Assembly: GCA_963747535.1 (NCBI GenBank)
Contig: CAVVFX010000009.1
Location: forward strand, 1-64,000
Source: CAVVFX01 sp963747535
GTDB lineage: Bacteria; Acidobacteriota; Terriglobia; Bryobacterales; Bryobacteraceae
DNA length: 64,000 nt
Reading direction: 5' to 3'
Part shown: one piece after another, positions 1 through 8,782 of the stretch
How the letters are laid out: every line of letters begins with the position of its first letter
Numbering within the stretch: position 1 is the stretch's first letter
Position numbers and translations under genes: made by a program
The notes under the pieces: model-generated
Databases searched by the model: none
The model's input: only the letters and a program-made list of their open reading frames with translations
What the model was told of the DNA's origin: nothing

Positions 1-16
1 ATGTGGCGCGCCACAT
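1..16. repeat. 16-bp perfect palindrome beside the RIT left end
   Basis: Perfect palindrome ATGTGGCGCGCCACAT. Its half-site ATGTGGCG is the same core found in the RIT terminal motifs, so it may be an extra recombinase site or the remnant of an adjacent element end. No equivalent is seen just beyond the right end. Confidence 0.5.
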
Positions 17-20
17 AATA

Positions 21-106
21 TGCGTTATGTGGTCCCCAAAATTATGTGGCGTCCAGCGGTTAAGTCGATTGGCTTGAACATCACGCATTCAGCGAACGCC
101 ACATAA
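21..106 (+). repeat. RIT left terminal region
   Basis: The outer 39 bp (21-59) is a perfect inverted match to 3385-3423. Nested inside it, the 11-bp motif TTATGTGGCGT (42-52) is repeated in inverted orientation as ACGCCACATAA (96-106). The pair spans 65 bp with a 43-bp centre, the same geometry as at the right end. The inverted motif pairs are likely recombinase binding sites (inference). Confidence 0.85.
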
Positions 107-155
107 CTAAAACTCGATACTGATCGGGCATCCCCATTTCAAAGGAGGTCCGACT

Positions 156-1403
156 GTGTTCGAGACTTTATTCGAGTATCCTGCCATCGTCACTCGGCAT
201 CGCGAGGGTCCGTTTGCGGAAGCCCGGGAGCGGTACCTGAATCATTGCGTTAGCCAAGGCCTGGCTCGCGCGACTTTACAACGTCACGCTCAAGAGCTCT
301 TAGTCATTGCCGAGCGAATCGACATCAACATCGGTTCGGCTATTAGCCCTTCCGCCATCGTGGCGGCCGCCGATCGTTGGGCTACTGAGCAGCACCAAAG
401 GCGACGTACACAAGACTTGCAGTGGTCGCGAGAGCTCTTCATTCGAACGGCGACGACATGGCTTCACTTCTTGCGACGTTTGGAAGAGCCCCAACCCAAG
501 ATCCTACCCTTTGCGGACCGTCTTGCCGACTTTGCCGCTTATCGACGAGATGAACGCGGCTTGTCTCCGGTCACCATCCGCAATCAGGGCTGGCATTTGG
601 AGAAGTTCTTGGGATGGATGGAGGATCAGAGCCGTTCCTTCGTCAATGTTTCTCTTGAAGATGTGGACGCTTTTCTGGCCAGCCATGGAAAGCAGGGTTG
701 GGGGCGCGTGTCAGTGGCCAGCAGCGCCAAAGCCTTGCGCGCGTTCTTTCGATACGCAGGTGTGCGCGGTTGGTGTGCGCCCAGCATCGCCGCCGGCATT
801 GATGGTCCGCGTTTGTTTCGGCACGAAGGACTCCCGGTCGGCCCACCCTGGCCGGACGTGCGGCGATTGATCGCCAGCACTGAAGGCGATTCGGCACGCG
901 ATATCCGCGACCGAGCCATCCTGATGCTCTTGGCGACCTATGGTTTTCGCAGTGGTGAAGTGTCAGGCTTGTGCCTCGAGAATCTGAACTGGGAAAGCGA
1001 GATGATTTCGATCACGCGTACCAAACCCCGGCGAGTTCAGGAATATCCCCTATGCAGAGAGACCGGCGAGGCTATCCTGCGATACCTGCAAAAGGTGCGT
1101 CCTCGTTGCGCGCGCCGGGAGGTTTTCCTCACCCTTAAGGCGCCGTATCGCCGGCTCTCACAAGGCGGTCTATACCATCTGGTCAGCACTCGCCTGGGTG
1201 CGTTGGGAATCCACGTTCCGCGCCGCGGGCCGCACTCGCTCCGGCATGCCTGCGCTGGCCATCTGTTGGGAGAGGGGTTTTCGCTGAAGGAAATAGGTGA
1301 TCACCTCGGGCACCGCAGCGCCTATGCAACCCGCATCTACGCCAAGGTGGATTTAGCTGGTTTGCGCGAGGTTGCGGCTTTTGACTTAGGAGGGCTGCGA
1401 TGA
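156..1403 (+). CDS. ritA: RIT tyrosine recombinase A
   Basis: Site-specific tyrosine recombinase of 415 residues and first gene of the RIT trio. It has an N-terminal core-binding half and a C-terminal catalytic domain. Catalytic residues in sequence: Arg265 (YGFRSGEV), Lys290, His360 and Arg363 (HSLRHACAGH), His386 (LGHRS) and the nucleophile Tyr395 (RIYAKVD). The start is GTG at 156, preceded by a strong Shine-Dalgarno AAAGGAGGT at 141-149. Its TGA overlaps the next ATG by four bases (ATGA), indicating translational coupling. Expected to act with RitB and RitC on the inverted ends, but the precise reaction of RIT elements is not established. Confidence 0.9.
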   Translation: MFETLFEYPAIVTRHREGPFAEARERYLNHCVSQGLARATLQRHAQELLVIAERIDINIGSAISPSAIVAAADRWATEQHQRRRTQDLQWSRELFIRTATTWLHFLRRLEEPQPKILPFADRLADFAAYRRDERGLSPVTIRNQGWHLEKFLGWMEDQSRSFVNVSLEDVDAFLASHGKQGWGRVSVASSAKALRAFFRYAGVRGWCAPSIAAGIDGPRLFRHEGLPVGPPWPDVRRLIASTEGDSARDIRDRAILMLLATYGFRSGEVSGLCLENLNWESEMISITRTKPRRVQEYPLCRETGEAILRYLQKVRPRCARREVFLTLKAPYRRLSQGGLYHLVSTRLGALGIHVPRRGPHSLRHACAGHLLGEGFSLKEIGDHLGHRSAYATRIYAKVDLAGLREVAAFDLGGLR

Positions 1404-2341
1404 AACTGGCCACTCTAACCACTTTGTACGTTGACTACAAACAGTCCATGGGCATGCGGTTCCACACCGAAGCCCGCACCTTGCGGTCGTTTTGTCGAAC
1501 TATGGGCGACATCAGCGTGGCAGAAGTCTCCGCTGATTCTGTGCACGCCTATATCGCGGGGACAGGCCCCATCACGCGCTTCTGGCATCGTAAACACGAA
1601 GTGCTCTGCGGCTTCTACCGTTTCGCCATGGCACGGGGATTCGCCGTTATGTCGCCCCTTCCCAAAATCGTTCCCCAACCACCGCAGTTTGTTCCCTACA
1701 TCTTCTCGCATGCGGAACTTCAGCGATTGCTCGACGCCTCCGTCTGTTGTCAGAGTTCACGCAGTAAGCTCCAGCCTTACACCTGCCGCATGCTCGTCTT
1801 GCTGCTGTACGGAGCGGGACTGCGCATTAGTGAAGCGCTTTCCCTGACTCTTGCCGATGTGGATCTGCCCGAGGGCATTCTCACCATTCGGGAAAGTAAA
1901 TTCTACAAGTCACGGCTGGTGCCTATGGGTTCTGCTCTTACCGGCGCCTTGGGGGACTACGTGGCTCAACGTTCCAAGGATCACCCCACACAGTTGCGTC
2001 TGGAGTCGGCGCTGTTCCTCACCCGCACTGCGACTCCGACGAAACGTAACACCGCAGAGAACATCTTCAGCCGGCTGCGAATCCGCGCCGACGTTTTGCG
2101 CTCCGATGGATGCCGTTATCAGCCGCGCCTGCACGACCTCAGGCACGCCTTCGCAGTGCATCGTCTCATTTCCTGGTATCGCCAGGGAGCAGACGTGCAA
2201 CGCCTGCTCCCACAACTAGCGACTTACCTCGGCCACATTCACATCGCGACTACCCAGCGTTACCTCACCATGACTCCTGAATTACTGCAGGAGGCCAGCC
2301 GGCGTTTTGAGCACTACGCCCAGGAGGGACAGCGTGAATAA
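1400..2341 (+). CDS. ritB: RIT tyrosine recombinase B
   Basis: Second recombinase of the trio, 313 residues. Catalytic residues visible: Arg142 (GAGLRISEAL), Lys167, His245 and Arg248 (HDLRHAFAVH), His279 (YLGHIH) and Tyr288 (TQRYLTM). The catalytic part has a longer spacer between the HxxR box and LGH than its neighbours (RQGADVQRLLPQLATYLGH), a feature also seen in other multi-recombinase elements. It starts at the ATG overlapping the ritA stop and ends inside the start region of ritC. Confidence 0.9.
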   Translation: MKLATLTTLYVDYKQSMGMRFHTEARTLRSFCRTMGDISVAEVSADSVHAYIAGTGPITRFWHRKHEVLCGFYRFAMARGFAVMSPLPKIVPQPPQFVPYIFSHAELQRLLDASVCCQSSRSKLQPYTCRMLVLLLYGAGLRISEALSLTLADVDLPEGILTIRESKFYKSRLVPMGSALTGALGDYVAQRSKDHPTQLRLESALFLTRTATPTKRNTAENIFSRLRIRADVLRSDGCRYQPRLHDLRHAFAVHRLISWYRQGADVQRLLPQLATYLGHIHIATTQRYLTMTPELLQEASRRFEHYAQEGQRE

Positions 2342-3329
2342 TCTAACATTGCTGGGACCTTGGGTGCGGAGATTTCTGCTCGAACATCTGGTGGCCGAGC
2401 GCAATCTGGCGCGCAATACACAACGTAGTTACCGCGATACCCTGGTGCTGCTGATTTCCTTTATCTCTGGCAAACTGACCCGAGCCGTCGACCGACTGAC
2501 CGTGGTCGACATATCGACGGATCTGGTGCGTCTTTTTCTGACGGACTTGGAACAGTCGCGGAAGTGTACAATCAGCACTCGCAACCAGCGCTTGGCTGCG
2601 GTGCATGCTCTCGCTCGTTTCGTGGGAGAACACAGTCCGGAACACATCGACTGGTGTGGTCAGATCCGTTCAATCCCATTTAAGAAAACCAACAAGGCAA
2701 TCGTCCCCTATTTGGATAAACCGCAGATGGATGCTCTGATCGCTTCCCCCGACCGGCAAACTGCCCAAGGCCGCCGCGATCACGCTTTGCTGCTATTTCT
2801 CTACAACTCCGGCACTCGTGCCCAGGAAGCCGCACAGTTGCTCGTGAGCGAACTGGACTTGGCTGGTTGTTCCGTGAAAATCCGGGGTAAGGGTGGAAAA
2901 GAGCGGCAATGTCCTTTGTGGCCGAGTACGGTTAATGAACTCAAAGTTCTCATTACCAGCCGCTCTCCGGCCGCATGTGTCTTTCTCAATCGCTGCGGTC
3001 ATCCGATAACAAGATTCGGCATCCACACGCTGGTCGAGCGATATGTCAGCAAAGCTCAGGTCCAAATGCCCTCACTGGCGGAAAAACGGGTCAGTCCCCA
3101 CACGATCCGCCACACCACAGCCACACACCTGCTCCGCGCCGGCGTGGACATCAATACGATTCGCGCCTGGCTCGGGCATGTCTCTCTCGACACTACCAAC
3201 ATCTACGCAGAGATGGATCTGGAGATGAAAGCCAAGGCTCTGGCCAAGTGTGAAGTTGTCGAGGCCGATAAACCAGCGCGCCGCTGGCGGGATGATCCGG
3301 CCCTGATGACGTTTTTGCGCGCGCTTTAG
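2334..3329 (+). CDS. ritC: RIT tyrosine recombinase C
   Basis: Third recombinase, 331 residues from GTG 2334, chosen because a Shine-Dalgarno CAGGAGGGA sits just upstream (2321-2329). An upstream in-frame start at 2307 would add nine residues. It resembles XerC/XerD-type integrases. Catalytic residues: Arg162 (NSGTRAQEA), Lys186 (RGKGGKER), His256 and Arg259 (HTIRHTTATH), His282 (LGHVS) and Tyr291 (NIYAEMD). It overlaps the end of ritB by eight bases. The right inverted repeat begins soon after its stop. Confidence 0.9.
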   Translation: MNNLTLLGPWVRRFLLEHLVAERNLARNTQRSYRDTLVLLISFISGKLTRAVDRLTVVDISTDLVRLFLTDLEQSRKCTISTRNQRLAAVHALARFVGEHSPEHIDWCGQIRSIPFKKTNKAIVPYLDKPQMDALIASPDRQTAQGRRDHALLLFLYNSGTRAQEAAQLLVSELDLAGCSVKIRGKGGKERQCPLWPSTVNELKVLITSRSPAACVFLNRCGHPITRFGIHTLVERYVSKAQVQMPSLAEKRVSPHTIRHTTATHLLRAGVDINTIRAWLGHVSLDTTNIYAEMDLEMKAKALAKCEVVEADKPARRWRDDPALMTFLRAL

Positions 3330-3337
3330 CCGTGAAG

Positions 3338-3423
3338 TTATGTGGCGTTCAGTGCGATCGCGTCGATGAATCACCGGGGGTTGTCCGCTGGACGCCACAT
3401 AATTTTGGGGACCACATAACGCA
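3338..3423 (-). repeat. RIT right terminal region
   Basis: The outer 39 bp (3385-3423) is the exact reverse complement of 21-59. The internal motif pair TTATGTGGCGT (3338-3348) and ACGCCACATAA (3392-3402) has the same 65-bp span as at the left end. The sequence between the two motifs is not conserved between the ends. Confidence 0.85.
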
Positions 3424-3625
3424 CACGGTTCTTACCTCGGATGTAAGCCCAGATATTTGGGTGCTGGAGCGCAACGCTTACAGGTGGAAGTGCAATGTGG
3501 CGAACGATCGGGGAGGTGCATTCCAGCAGCAAGTCTTTGTCCGCTCTTTCCTTCGTTTCCGTGGGCAGGCATCGGGCTATTAAGATTAAGGGCTCCATGC
3601 GTTAAGTGAACAGCATTGTCCTTGA

Positions 3626-6600
3626 TTAATGCGTCACAGGCTCCGTCCCCACGCTGATATAAGCGCCGGCCGGCGAACTCGCCCCATTCACCGACATCGT
3701 GATGGTATGGTCCCCGGGCGTCAGCCCCGCCGGTAGCGCGATATTCAATTGGTACAGCCCCGCATTCAACGGAGCCACCCCCGCATACTGAATGGCGGCC
3801 GCATTCAACGCCGTCCCGTCGATGCTCACCGTAAGCCCGGTCACCTGCGCGCCCGACGGTGGCAGTTGTCCCGGACCGAATGCCGGATTCGTCAACCCGA
3901 GCCCGGTCGCAAATGCCTGGATCACCTCGCCTGGATACGCCAATCCAAACCCCGCGCCCAGACGCGCCGGATCCCCGACCCCTCCCCCGTTCGGATCGAT
4001 CGCGGCAATCGGATTCCCGCCCGTCGCGCTATGCGATGAGTAGAAGAACTCGGGAGCCGCCCCCGCCACCGTTACCGTGACGGCATTCGATACCGCCTGA
4101 TTGAGCGGCGTGCCGCAATTCGTCGTCACCTGCACACTCACCGTTCCCGCAGCCGGCATTTGCGGCGCCTGGATATTCAACTGACCCGGCGTCACCAGGA
4201 AAATAGGAGCCGGTGCATTTCCGAACATCACGCATACTCCGATCAGGTTGGTGGGAACCAGGCCGTTCACCAGGTCGCCGCCCGAGACCGCGCGCGACGT
4301 TCCCGCCGGCGCGAAGTTCTGCCCGAAGATCGAAAGAATCGCGTTGGGAGACACCACCTGTATCGCCGGAGAACTCAACCCCGCGCTCACCACTCCGCCC
4401 GCGGAAATCTGCGGATTGTTATTCGGCATAGCCATAAGCGAGAACGTAACCGAGGTCAGGCCCGTGACACTCGCTGTCACCGTGACCGCACCAGCCGTAT
4501 TCCCCAACGTAGCCGTCGTGGATGCCGTGCCGTCGCTCGCCGTCAGTTGCGGCATGGACGGGTTGAGCGTTGCGCTGCCGCTCGCGACCGCAAACGTGAC
4601 CGTAGCGCCTGGGTAAGGATTCCCATCGCTCCCGGTAACTTCGACCGTGAGTTTCCCGGCCAGCGTCGTCCCGGTGGTGCCGCTCTGCGAGTTCCCGCTC
4701 ACGATGCTGAGTGCCGCCGGAGTAGTCTGGACAACCGTCGCGGTTAAGTTGAAGGTCACGGCCGTCAGACCCGCCACGCTGGCCGTAACCGTCACCGGAC
4801 CCGGCATATTGCCCAACGTTACGCCCACCGAGGCCGTTCCGTTGTTAGCCGTCTGCGCCGCGGAGGCACTGAGTGTCGCGCTGCCGGTCGCAACGGCGAA
4901 AGTCACCGTCGCCCCGGCGTATGGATTCCCGTCGCTGCCGGTGACCAGGACAGTGAGCTTCTGGCTCAGCGCAGCACCGGCGTTCCCGGTCTGATTATTG
5001 CCGCCGGAGATCGCGAGCGATGTCGCATTTACCGGAACCAGTTTGCGGATCCGGTCATTGTTGTAGTCCGCGAGGTAAATGTTGCCGTTGCCATCCACCG
5101 TCGCCCGGTAGGGGCTGAGGTTTTGCTGCAAAGCCGGGCCGTCGCCATTATACGGATACGTGGTTCCATTTCCCGCGACCGTATGTATCACGCCGTCGGT
5201 GGTCACCTTGCGCAGCAACCCGTTTCCGGAATCGCAAATGAAGAGGTTACCGGCGCTGTCCACTGCCAGGCCCGAGGGATAATTGAGTGTCGCAGCCGTC
5301 GCCGGACCGTTGTCGCCGGAGAACCCCGAGGTCCCCGTTCCCGCAACCGTGCTGATATTGCCGCCCGGAGTCAGCTTGCGCACCCGGTGATTCACGCGGT
5401 CCGCAACGTAGATATTGCCCGCTTTGTCGAACGCCATGTCGTAGGGATCCATGCCGGCAGCCGTCGCCTTCCCTCCGTCGCCGGACGTGCTCTGGGACCC
5501 GTCACCCGCGATGAGAGTAATGCTTCCGGTGCCGTCGATCTTGCGGATTCGATAAAACTGGTCGTCTACGAGGTAGATGTTGTTGGAACTATCCACCGCG
5601 ACGCTGGTAAGCAAGCCAAATGATGCCGAGGCAGCCTTGCCGTTATCTCCCGCATAGGTGTCTTTGCCGTTGCCGGCGAATTGGGCCCACATGCCGTTAG
5701 CTCCGTACTGGTAGAGGTACGAGTCCGCCGAGGCGATATAAAGGTTACCGGAGGAATCCTCCGCGATGCCCTCCGGCAGGTACGGGTACTGTTGTAGGCT
5801 GATGACCGTGCCGGCGCTCAGATTGAGCTGTTTCGCGATATTGTCCCCGGTGTCCGCAATGTTCAGGTTCCCCTTGCTGTCCAGGCTGATGCCCTGCGGG
5901 TGATTCAGGAACTGGGCTGAACTGGTTCCCGCCATGGTCGAAATCAGGTTCGACGTACTGGAGACCTTACGCACGCGCTGGTTGAGGGTGTCGCAAATCA
6001 ACAGGTTCCTGGAGCTGTCCACCGCGAGGCCGAAAGGTCCCCAAAAGCTCGCCGAAACAGCGCTGCCGCCGTCACCCCCGAACGCGTACTGGCCGGCTTG
6101 GCCGGCAACGATAGTAATAATACCCGTCGTAATGTTGATCGTCCGCACCGTGCTGGCCAGGGGTTCCGAGAGGTACAGGATTGTGCCCGTGGGATCCAGG
6201 ACCAATCCGTAGGGGTCCATTTGGGCAGTAGTCGCCTTGGACCCGTCGCCGGAATACCCGAAGACTCCAGTGCCGCCGATGGTCGTAATGACGCCTTTCG
6301 TATCGATCCTGCGGATCACGTTCGCGTTGTAATCCGCCAGGTATAAGATACCCGTCGAATCCACCGCAAGCGCTGTTACACCGGCAATCCTCGCACTCGT
6401 CGCCGGCCCGTTATCCCCGCTGTAACCCTGCGTTCCATTGCCGGCGATCGTGGTGATGTTTCCCGCCGCGGAGACTTCGCGAATTTTGGCGCCTTCCGAG
6501 ATAAACAGATCACCTGACTTATCGATCGCGATCGCGCCTGGCAAAACGCCGGCGTTCGTTGCAGAGCCGCCGTCGCCGGAGGAAGTCGCTGAACCGCTGC

Positions 6601-7018
6601 CCGCTACCGTGGTGATCGTCCCGTCCGTCGCAACCTTCCGCACCCGGTTGTTACCGTAATCGCAAATGTACACGTTACCCGATGCATCGACCGCAACACC
6701 CGTTGGACTATTCAGAGCGGCTTTATTCCCCGGCCCGTTGTCGCCGCCATAATAGGGAGTCCCATTGCCGGCGAGAGTCGTAATCGTGCCCGAAGCAGTG
6801 ACCTTCCAGACCCGATTGTCGGTCTGATCCGCAATATAGGTATTGCCCGCGCTGTCGGTTGCGATGGCGACGGGAAATCGCAGCAACGAATTGGTCGCGC
6901 TCCCTCCTTCCGTGACAAGCGTCTTCCCAAAGATTGTCTGCATGGAATAGTTCTGCGCCTGAGCCGCAGTAAGCAAAACAAACGGAATGAGACCGCTGAT
7001 TTTGAATCGGACACGCAT
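3626..7018 (-). CDS. Secreted NHL-repeat beta-propeller protein with TIGR03437 C-terminus
   Basis: Large exported protein of 1130 residues. A signal peptide covers about residues 1-21 (hydrophobic LIPFVLLTAAQAQ). Residues about 30-660 hold many NHL-type blades with recurring phrases such as AVDSSGNLYIAD, IRKV and TVAGNGT, each expected to form a propeller blade. Two bacterial Ig-like (Big-type) domains follow at about 663-760 and 768-865. The last 260 residues are the Solibacter-type C-terminal domain (TIGR03437: SIFGQNFAP, LNIQAPQ, ATGLGLTNP). It is probably extracellular or surface-attached, with protein or carbohydrate binding rather than catalysis. It stands alone, divergent from the membrane protein at 7261. 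Confidence 0.85.
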   Translation of the reverse strand: MRVRFKISGLIPFVLLTAAQAQNYSMQTIFGKTLVTEGGSATNSLLRFPVAIATDSAGNTYIADQTDNRVWKVTASGTITTLAGNGTPYYGGDNGPGNKAALNSPTGVAVDASGNVYICDYGNNRVRKVATDGTITTVAGSGSATSSGDGGSATNAGVLPGAIAIDKSGDLFISEGAKIREVSAAGNITTIAGNGTQGYSGDNGPATSARIAGVTALAVDSTGILYLADYNANVIRRIDTKGVITTIGGTGVFGYSGDGSKATTAQMDPYGLVLDPTGTILYLSEPLASTVRTINITTGIITIVAGQAGQYAFGGDGGSAVSASFWGPFGLAVDSSRNLLICDTLNQRVRKVSSTSNLISTMAGTSSAQFLNHPQGISLDSKGNLNIADTGDNIAKQLNLSAGTVISLQQYPYLPEGIAEDSSGNLYIASADSYLYQYGANGMWAQFAGNGKDTYAGDNGKAASASFGLLTSVAVDSSNNIYLVDDQFYRIRKIDGTGSITLIAGDGSQSTSGDGGKATAAGMDPYDMAFDKAGNIYVADRVNHRVRKLTPGGNISTVAGTGTSGFSGDNGPATAATLNYPSGLAVDSAGNLFICDSGNGLLRKVTTDGVIHTVAGNGTTYPYNGDGPALQQNLSPYRATVDGNGNIYLADYNNDRIRKLVPVNATSLAISGGNNQTGNAGAALSQKLTVLVTGSDGNPYAGATVTFAVATGSATLSASAAQTANNGTASVGVTLGNMPGPVTVTASVAGLTAVTFNLTATVVQTTPAALSIVSGNSQSGTTGTTLAGKLTVEVTGSDGNPYPGATVTFAVASGSATLNPSMPQLTASDGTASTTATLGNTAGAVTVTASVTGLTSVTFSLMAMPNNNPQISAGGVVSAGLSSPAIQVVSPNAILSIFGQNFAPAGTSRAVSGGDLVNGLVPTNLIGVCVMFGNAPAPIFLVTPGQLNIQAPQMPAAGTVSVQVTTNCGTPLNQAVSNAVTVTVAGAAPEFFYSSHSATGGNPIAAIDPNGGGVGDPARLGAGFGLAYPGEVIQAFATGLGLTNPAFGPGQLPPSGAQVTGLTVSIDGTALNAAAIQYAGVAPLNAGLYQLNIALPAGLTPGDHTITMSVNGASSPAGAYISVGTEPVTH

Positions 7019-7125
7019 ATCCGGAAGCTTATCACGCTCTGCTTTACCCTTGTGCGACAGACGTCAGCCCGTTTCATGGTCTGCCGGCAGCGGAGAGAGG
7101 AACTTGCAAATTCGGCGATCTAAAG

Positions 7126-7193
7126 TGTGGGGCGGTCAATCTTGACCGCTGCCGCCTTTCAGGCGGCTCTCTCCCAGGATTGGGTGCCCCACA
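7126..7193. repeat. Two-hairpin palindromic repeat closed by an outer stem
   Basis: The outer stem TGTGGGGC (7126-7133) pairs with GCCCCACA (7186-7193). Inside are two hairpins: GCGGTCAATCTTGACCGC (7132-7149, sharing two bases with the outer stem) and GCCGCCTTTCAGGCGGC (7151-7167). It lies between divergent genes. It shares the GTGGGGC header and tandem-hairpin plan of the other REP-like copies in the window. Confidence 0.65.
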
Positions 7194-7260
7194 GTTACCG
7201 AAGCCCTTCCTGTTAGTTTTGCAAGTACCTTCGCGGGTGCGGCGGCATAATCTAATATAT

Positions 7261-8247
7261 ATGGCGTCCGACGATCGTCGTACTCTGCTCGAGGCATTTC
7301 TTGGCGACGGCCGGCCACCCCTTGCGCTGACGGGCGCAGCTCTGTTTGCCAGCGGCGGCTTTGCGATCTTCCAGTCCATCACGGGGCACCTGCTCCCACA
7401 CGATTCCCACGCCCTCGGGATGGATGCCGAGGCCCTGACCCGCGCCGCGAACACCCATCTCACCATGTTCATGTTTCATGATCGGGTGGCGTTTGGTGGG
7501 ACCCTGCTCGCCATTGGATCCGCCTATTGGTGGTTGTCGGAATTCCCCTTGAAAGACGGCCGGAGTTGGGCATGGTGGGCCTTCTCGATATCCGGCTTGA
7601 CTGGATTTGCCAGCTTTCTCGCATACCTTGGCTACGGCTATCTCGACACCTGGCACGCGGTAGCGACCCTCATTCTTCTTCCAATTTTCCTGGCCGGCCT
7701 CTGGCGATCCCGCAAACTCACCCCGGACCGGCTCCGCATCAGGCAGGCATGGCGAACAGACTTGCCAGCCCCGATGGGAGCAGCGCGCTATGGCCGTTAC
7801 CTCCTGCAGACCTGCGGGCTTGGACTCGCACTGGCCGGAGCCACCATCGTAGTTGTCGGAATGACCACCGTCTTCGTCCCTCAGGACCTCGCCTTCATCG
7901 CTTTGACCCGTGTGCAGATCGGGGCCATCGCGCCGTTGCTGATTCCGGTAATCGCCCACGACCGCGCAGGCTTTGGCGGAGGCCTCCTCTCGTGCGGTCT
8001 GCTGATCCTGATCATGACTCGCCACGCCCCGCTGACCCGCAGCTTTCTGGAAGTGATCGCACTCATGGGACTCTTCGGATTCGGCGCGGCGTTGGGCGTG
8101 CATGCTGCGATCGGCTACCTCGACTTCATTCACCTTGCGCCGGCTTACGCAGGACTGCTACTCTTCCTCAGCGGAATTGCCTTCTGCGTTTATGCTTACG
8201 TCCGTGCGGAGCCGCAGCGATCCCGCGCATCCCCAGGCCATCGATAG
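7261..8247 (+). CDS. Polytopic membrane protein, function unknown
   Basis: Integral membrane protein of 328 residues, not recognised as a named family. The sequence has about eight or nine hydrophobic segments (for example ALTGAALFASGGFAIF and ALAGATIVVVGMTTVFV) and a conserved-looking stretch NTHLTMFMFHDRVAFGG near residue 65 with several histidines. ATG 7261 was chosen because the segment before it is basic and not membrane-like; no strong Shine-Dalgarno is seen. The last bases abut the truncated hicA remnant on the other strand. Confidence 0.6.
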   Translation: MASDDRRTLLEAFLGDGRPPLALTGAALFASGGFAIFQSITGHLLPHDSHALGMDAEALTRAANTHLTMFMFHDRVAFGGTLLAIGSAYWWLSEFPLKDGRSWAWWAFSISGLTGFASFLAYLGYGYLDTWHAVATLILLPIFLAGLWRSRKLTPDRLRIRQAWRTDLPAPMGAARYGRYLLQTCGLGLALAGATIVVVGMTTVFVPQDLAFIALTRVQIGAIAPLLIPVIAHDRAGFGGGLLSCGLLILIMTRHAPLTRSFLEVIALMGLFGFGAALGVHAAIGYLDFIHLAPAYAGLLLFLSGIAFCVYAYVRAEPQRSRASPGHR

Positions 8248-8249
8248 TC

Positions 8250-8380
8250 TGCGTTGCCTCGAGGAGACCTCGGGGCATCCGCAGTTCGACGTGACTGCCT
8301 CGTTGGGCGAAATACTGAAAACCAAATTCATTCAGGATCTTCAGGACCTTTCGACCGGAGAGGACACGCAGTTTTGACAT
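8250..8380 (-). pseudogene. Truncated hicA toxin remnant
   Basis: The first 40 or so codons match a HicA mRNA interferase: start MSKLRVLSGRKVLKIL, then the catalytic-histidine motif QRGSHVELR. Homology then stops where the 3' end of the opposite membrane protein gene begins; the frame continues with low-complexity basic residues to 8168. The second half of the double-stranded RNA-binding fold is missing. The start overlaps the hicB stop (TAATG), the normal hicB-hicA coupling. Probably non-functional. Confidence 0.6.
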
Positions 8381-8601
8381 TACGCGACGGCTTCAAGTTC
8401 CATGGTCGCGAGAATCGTGGGATCGCTGGAGAAACCGAGTTCACCTAGGTCTTCGCCTTCAATATGTAGTCCAATGGCCTCGCTGATATTAAGAGCCAGC
8501 TCATCCAAGGTGGCGGCTTGCGTGACCACTGGAAGATCGAGGCACTCGGTCACAAACTGGCGTTCACCTTTCGTTATCCGTACTTGGATGGTTCGCTTCA
8601 T
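8380..8601 (-). CDS. hicB: HicB-like antitoxin
   Basis: Small protein of 73 residues resembling the N-terminal partially degraded RNase H fold of HicB antitoxins (FVTECLDLPVVTQAATLDELALNISEAI). It would neutralise HicA, but the adjacent toxin gene is truncated, so it is probably an orphan. It lacks an obvious C-terminal DNA-binding domain, as is common in short HicB proteins. It shares a TAATG junction with the hicA remnant. Confidence 0.7.
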   Translation of the reverse strand: MKRTIQVRITKGERQFVTECLDLPVVTQAATLDELALNISEAIGLHIEGEDLGELGFSSDPTILATMELEAVA

Positions 8602-8635
8602 CGTCGCGCCTCAGATTTCAGTATGCATCAAGAGC

Positions 8636-8770
8636 TCAACCGTTAGAGCATGGGACGGCGCTCTGAATGATTAGGCCATTGAAGAAGGCTTCCCGTCCGC
8701 GCTTGGAAAAGCTGGATAGCAGTTCGATCTGGTCAATAGCATCGAGAAGACGAAGCCGGTCCGTCCTCAC
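8636..8770 (-). pseudogene. Truncated hepT (HEPN toxin) remnant
   Basis: A GTG-started frame of 44 codons just downstream of the mntA-like gene reads VRTDRLRLLDAIDQIE, then SKRGREAFF, the characteristic N-terminus of HepT/DUF86 HEPN proteins. It ends early at TGA (8636-8638) after about a third of the usual length. The HEPN ribonuclease motif R-x4-6-H, which lies in the C-terminal half, is absent. It starts 12 bp after the mntA stop, the normal partner arrangement. Judged a broken toxin gene. Confidence 0.65.
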
Positions 8771-8782
8771 AACGAAACAGCT

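Larger units (their letters stand above)
21..3423 (+). mobile_element. Recombinase-in-trio (RIT) element
   Basis: Three consecutive tyrosine recombinase genes in one direction overlap at their stop/start codons and are enclosed by perfect 39-bp inverted repeats (21-59 and 3385-3423). This is the architecture of RIT elements (ritA-ritB-ritC), which carry no cargo. The bases just outside the 39-mers do not match each other, so those are the exact ends of the perfect repeat. All three enzymes keep the R-K-H-R-H-Y catalytic set, so the element may still be active. No clear target duplication is visible; only 20 bases lie to the left of the element. Confidence 0.88.

Noticed and set aside
7252..8133. 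Minus-strand frame of 293 codons
   Set aside because: Antisense to the membrane protein at 7261, whose hydrophobic pattern is clear; the frame is polar and low in hydrophobic residues.
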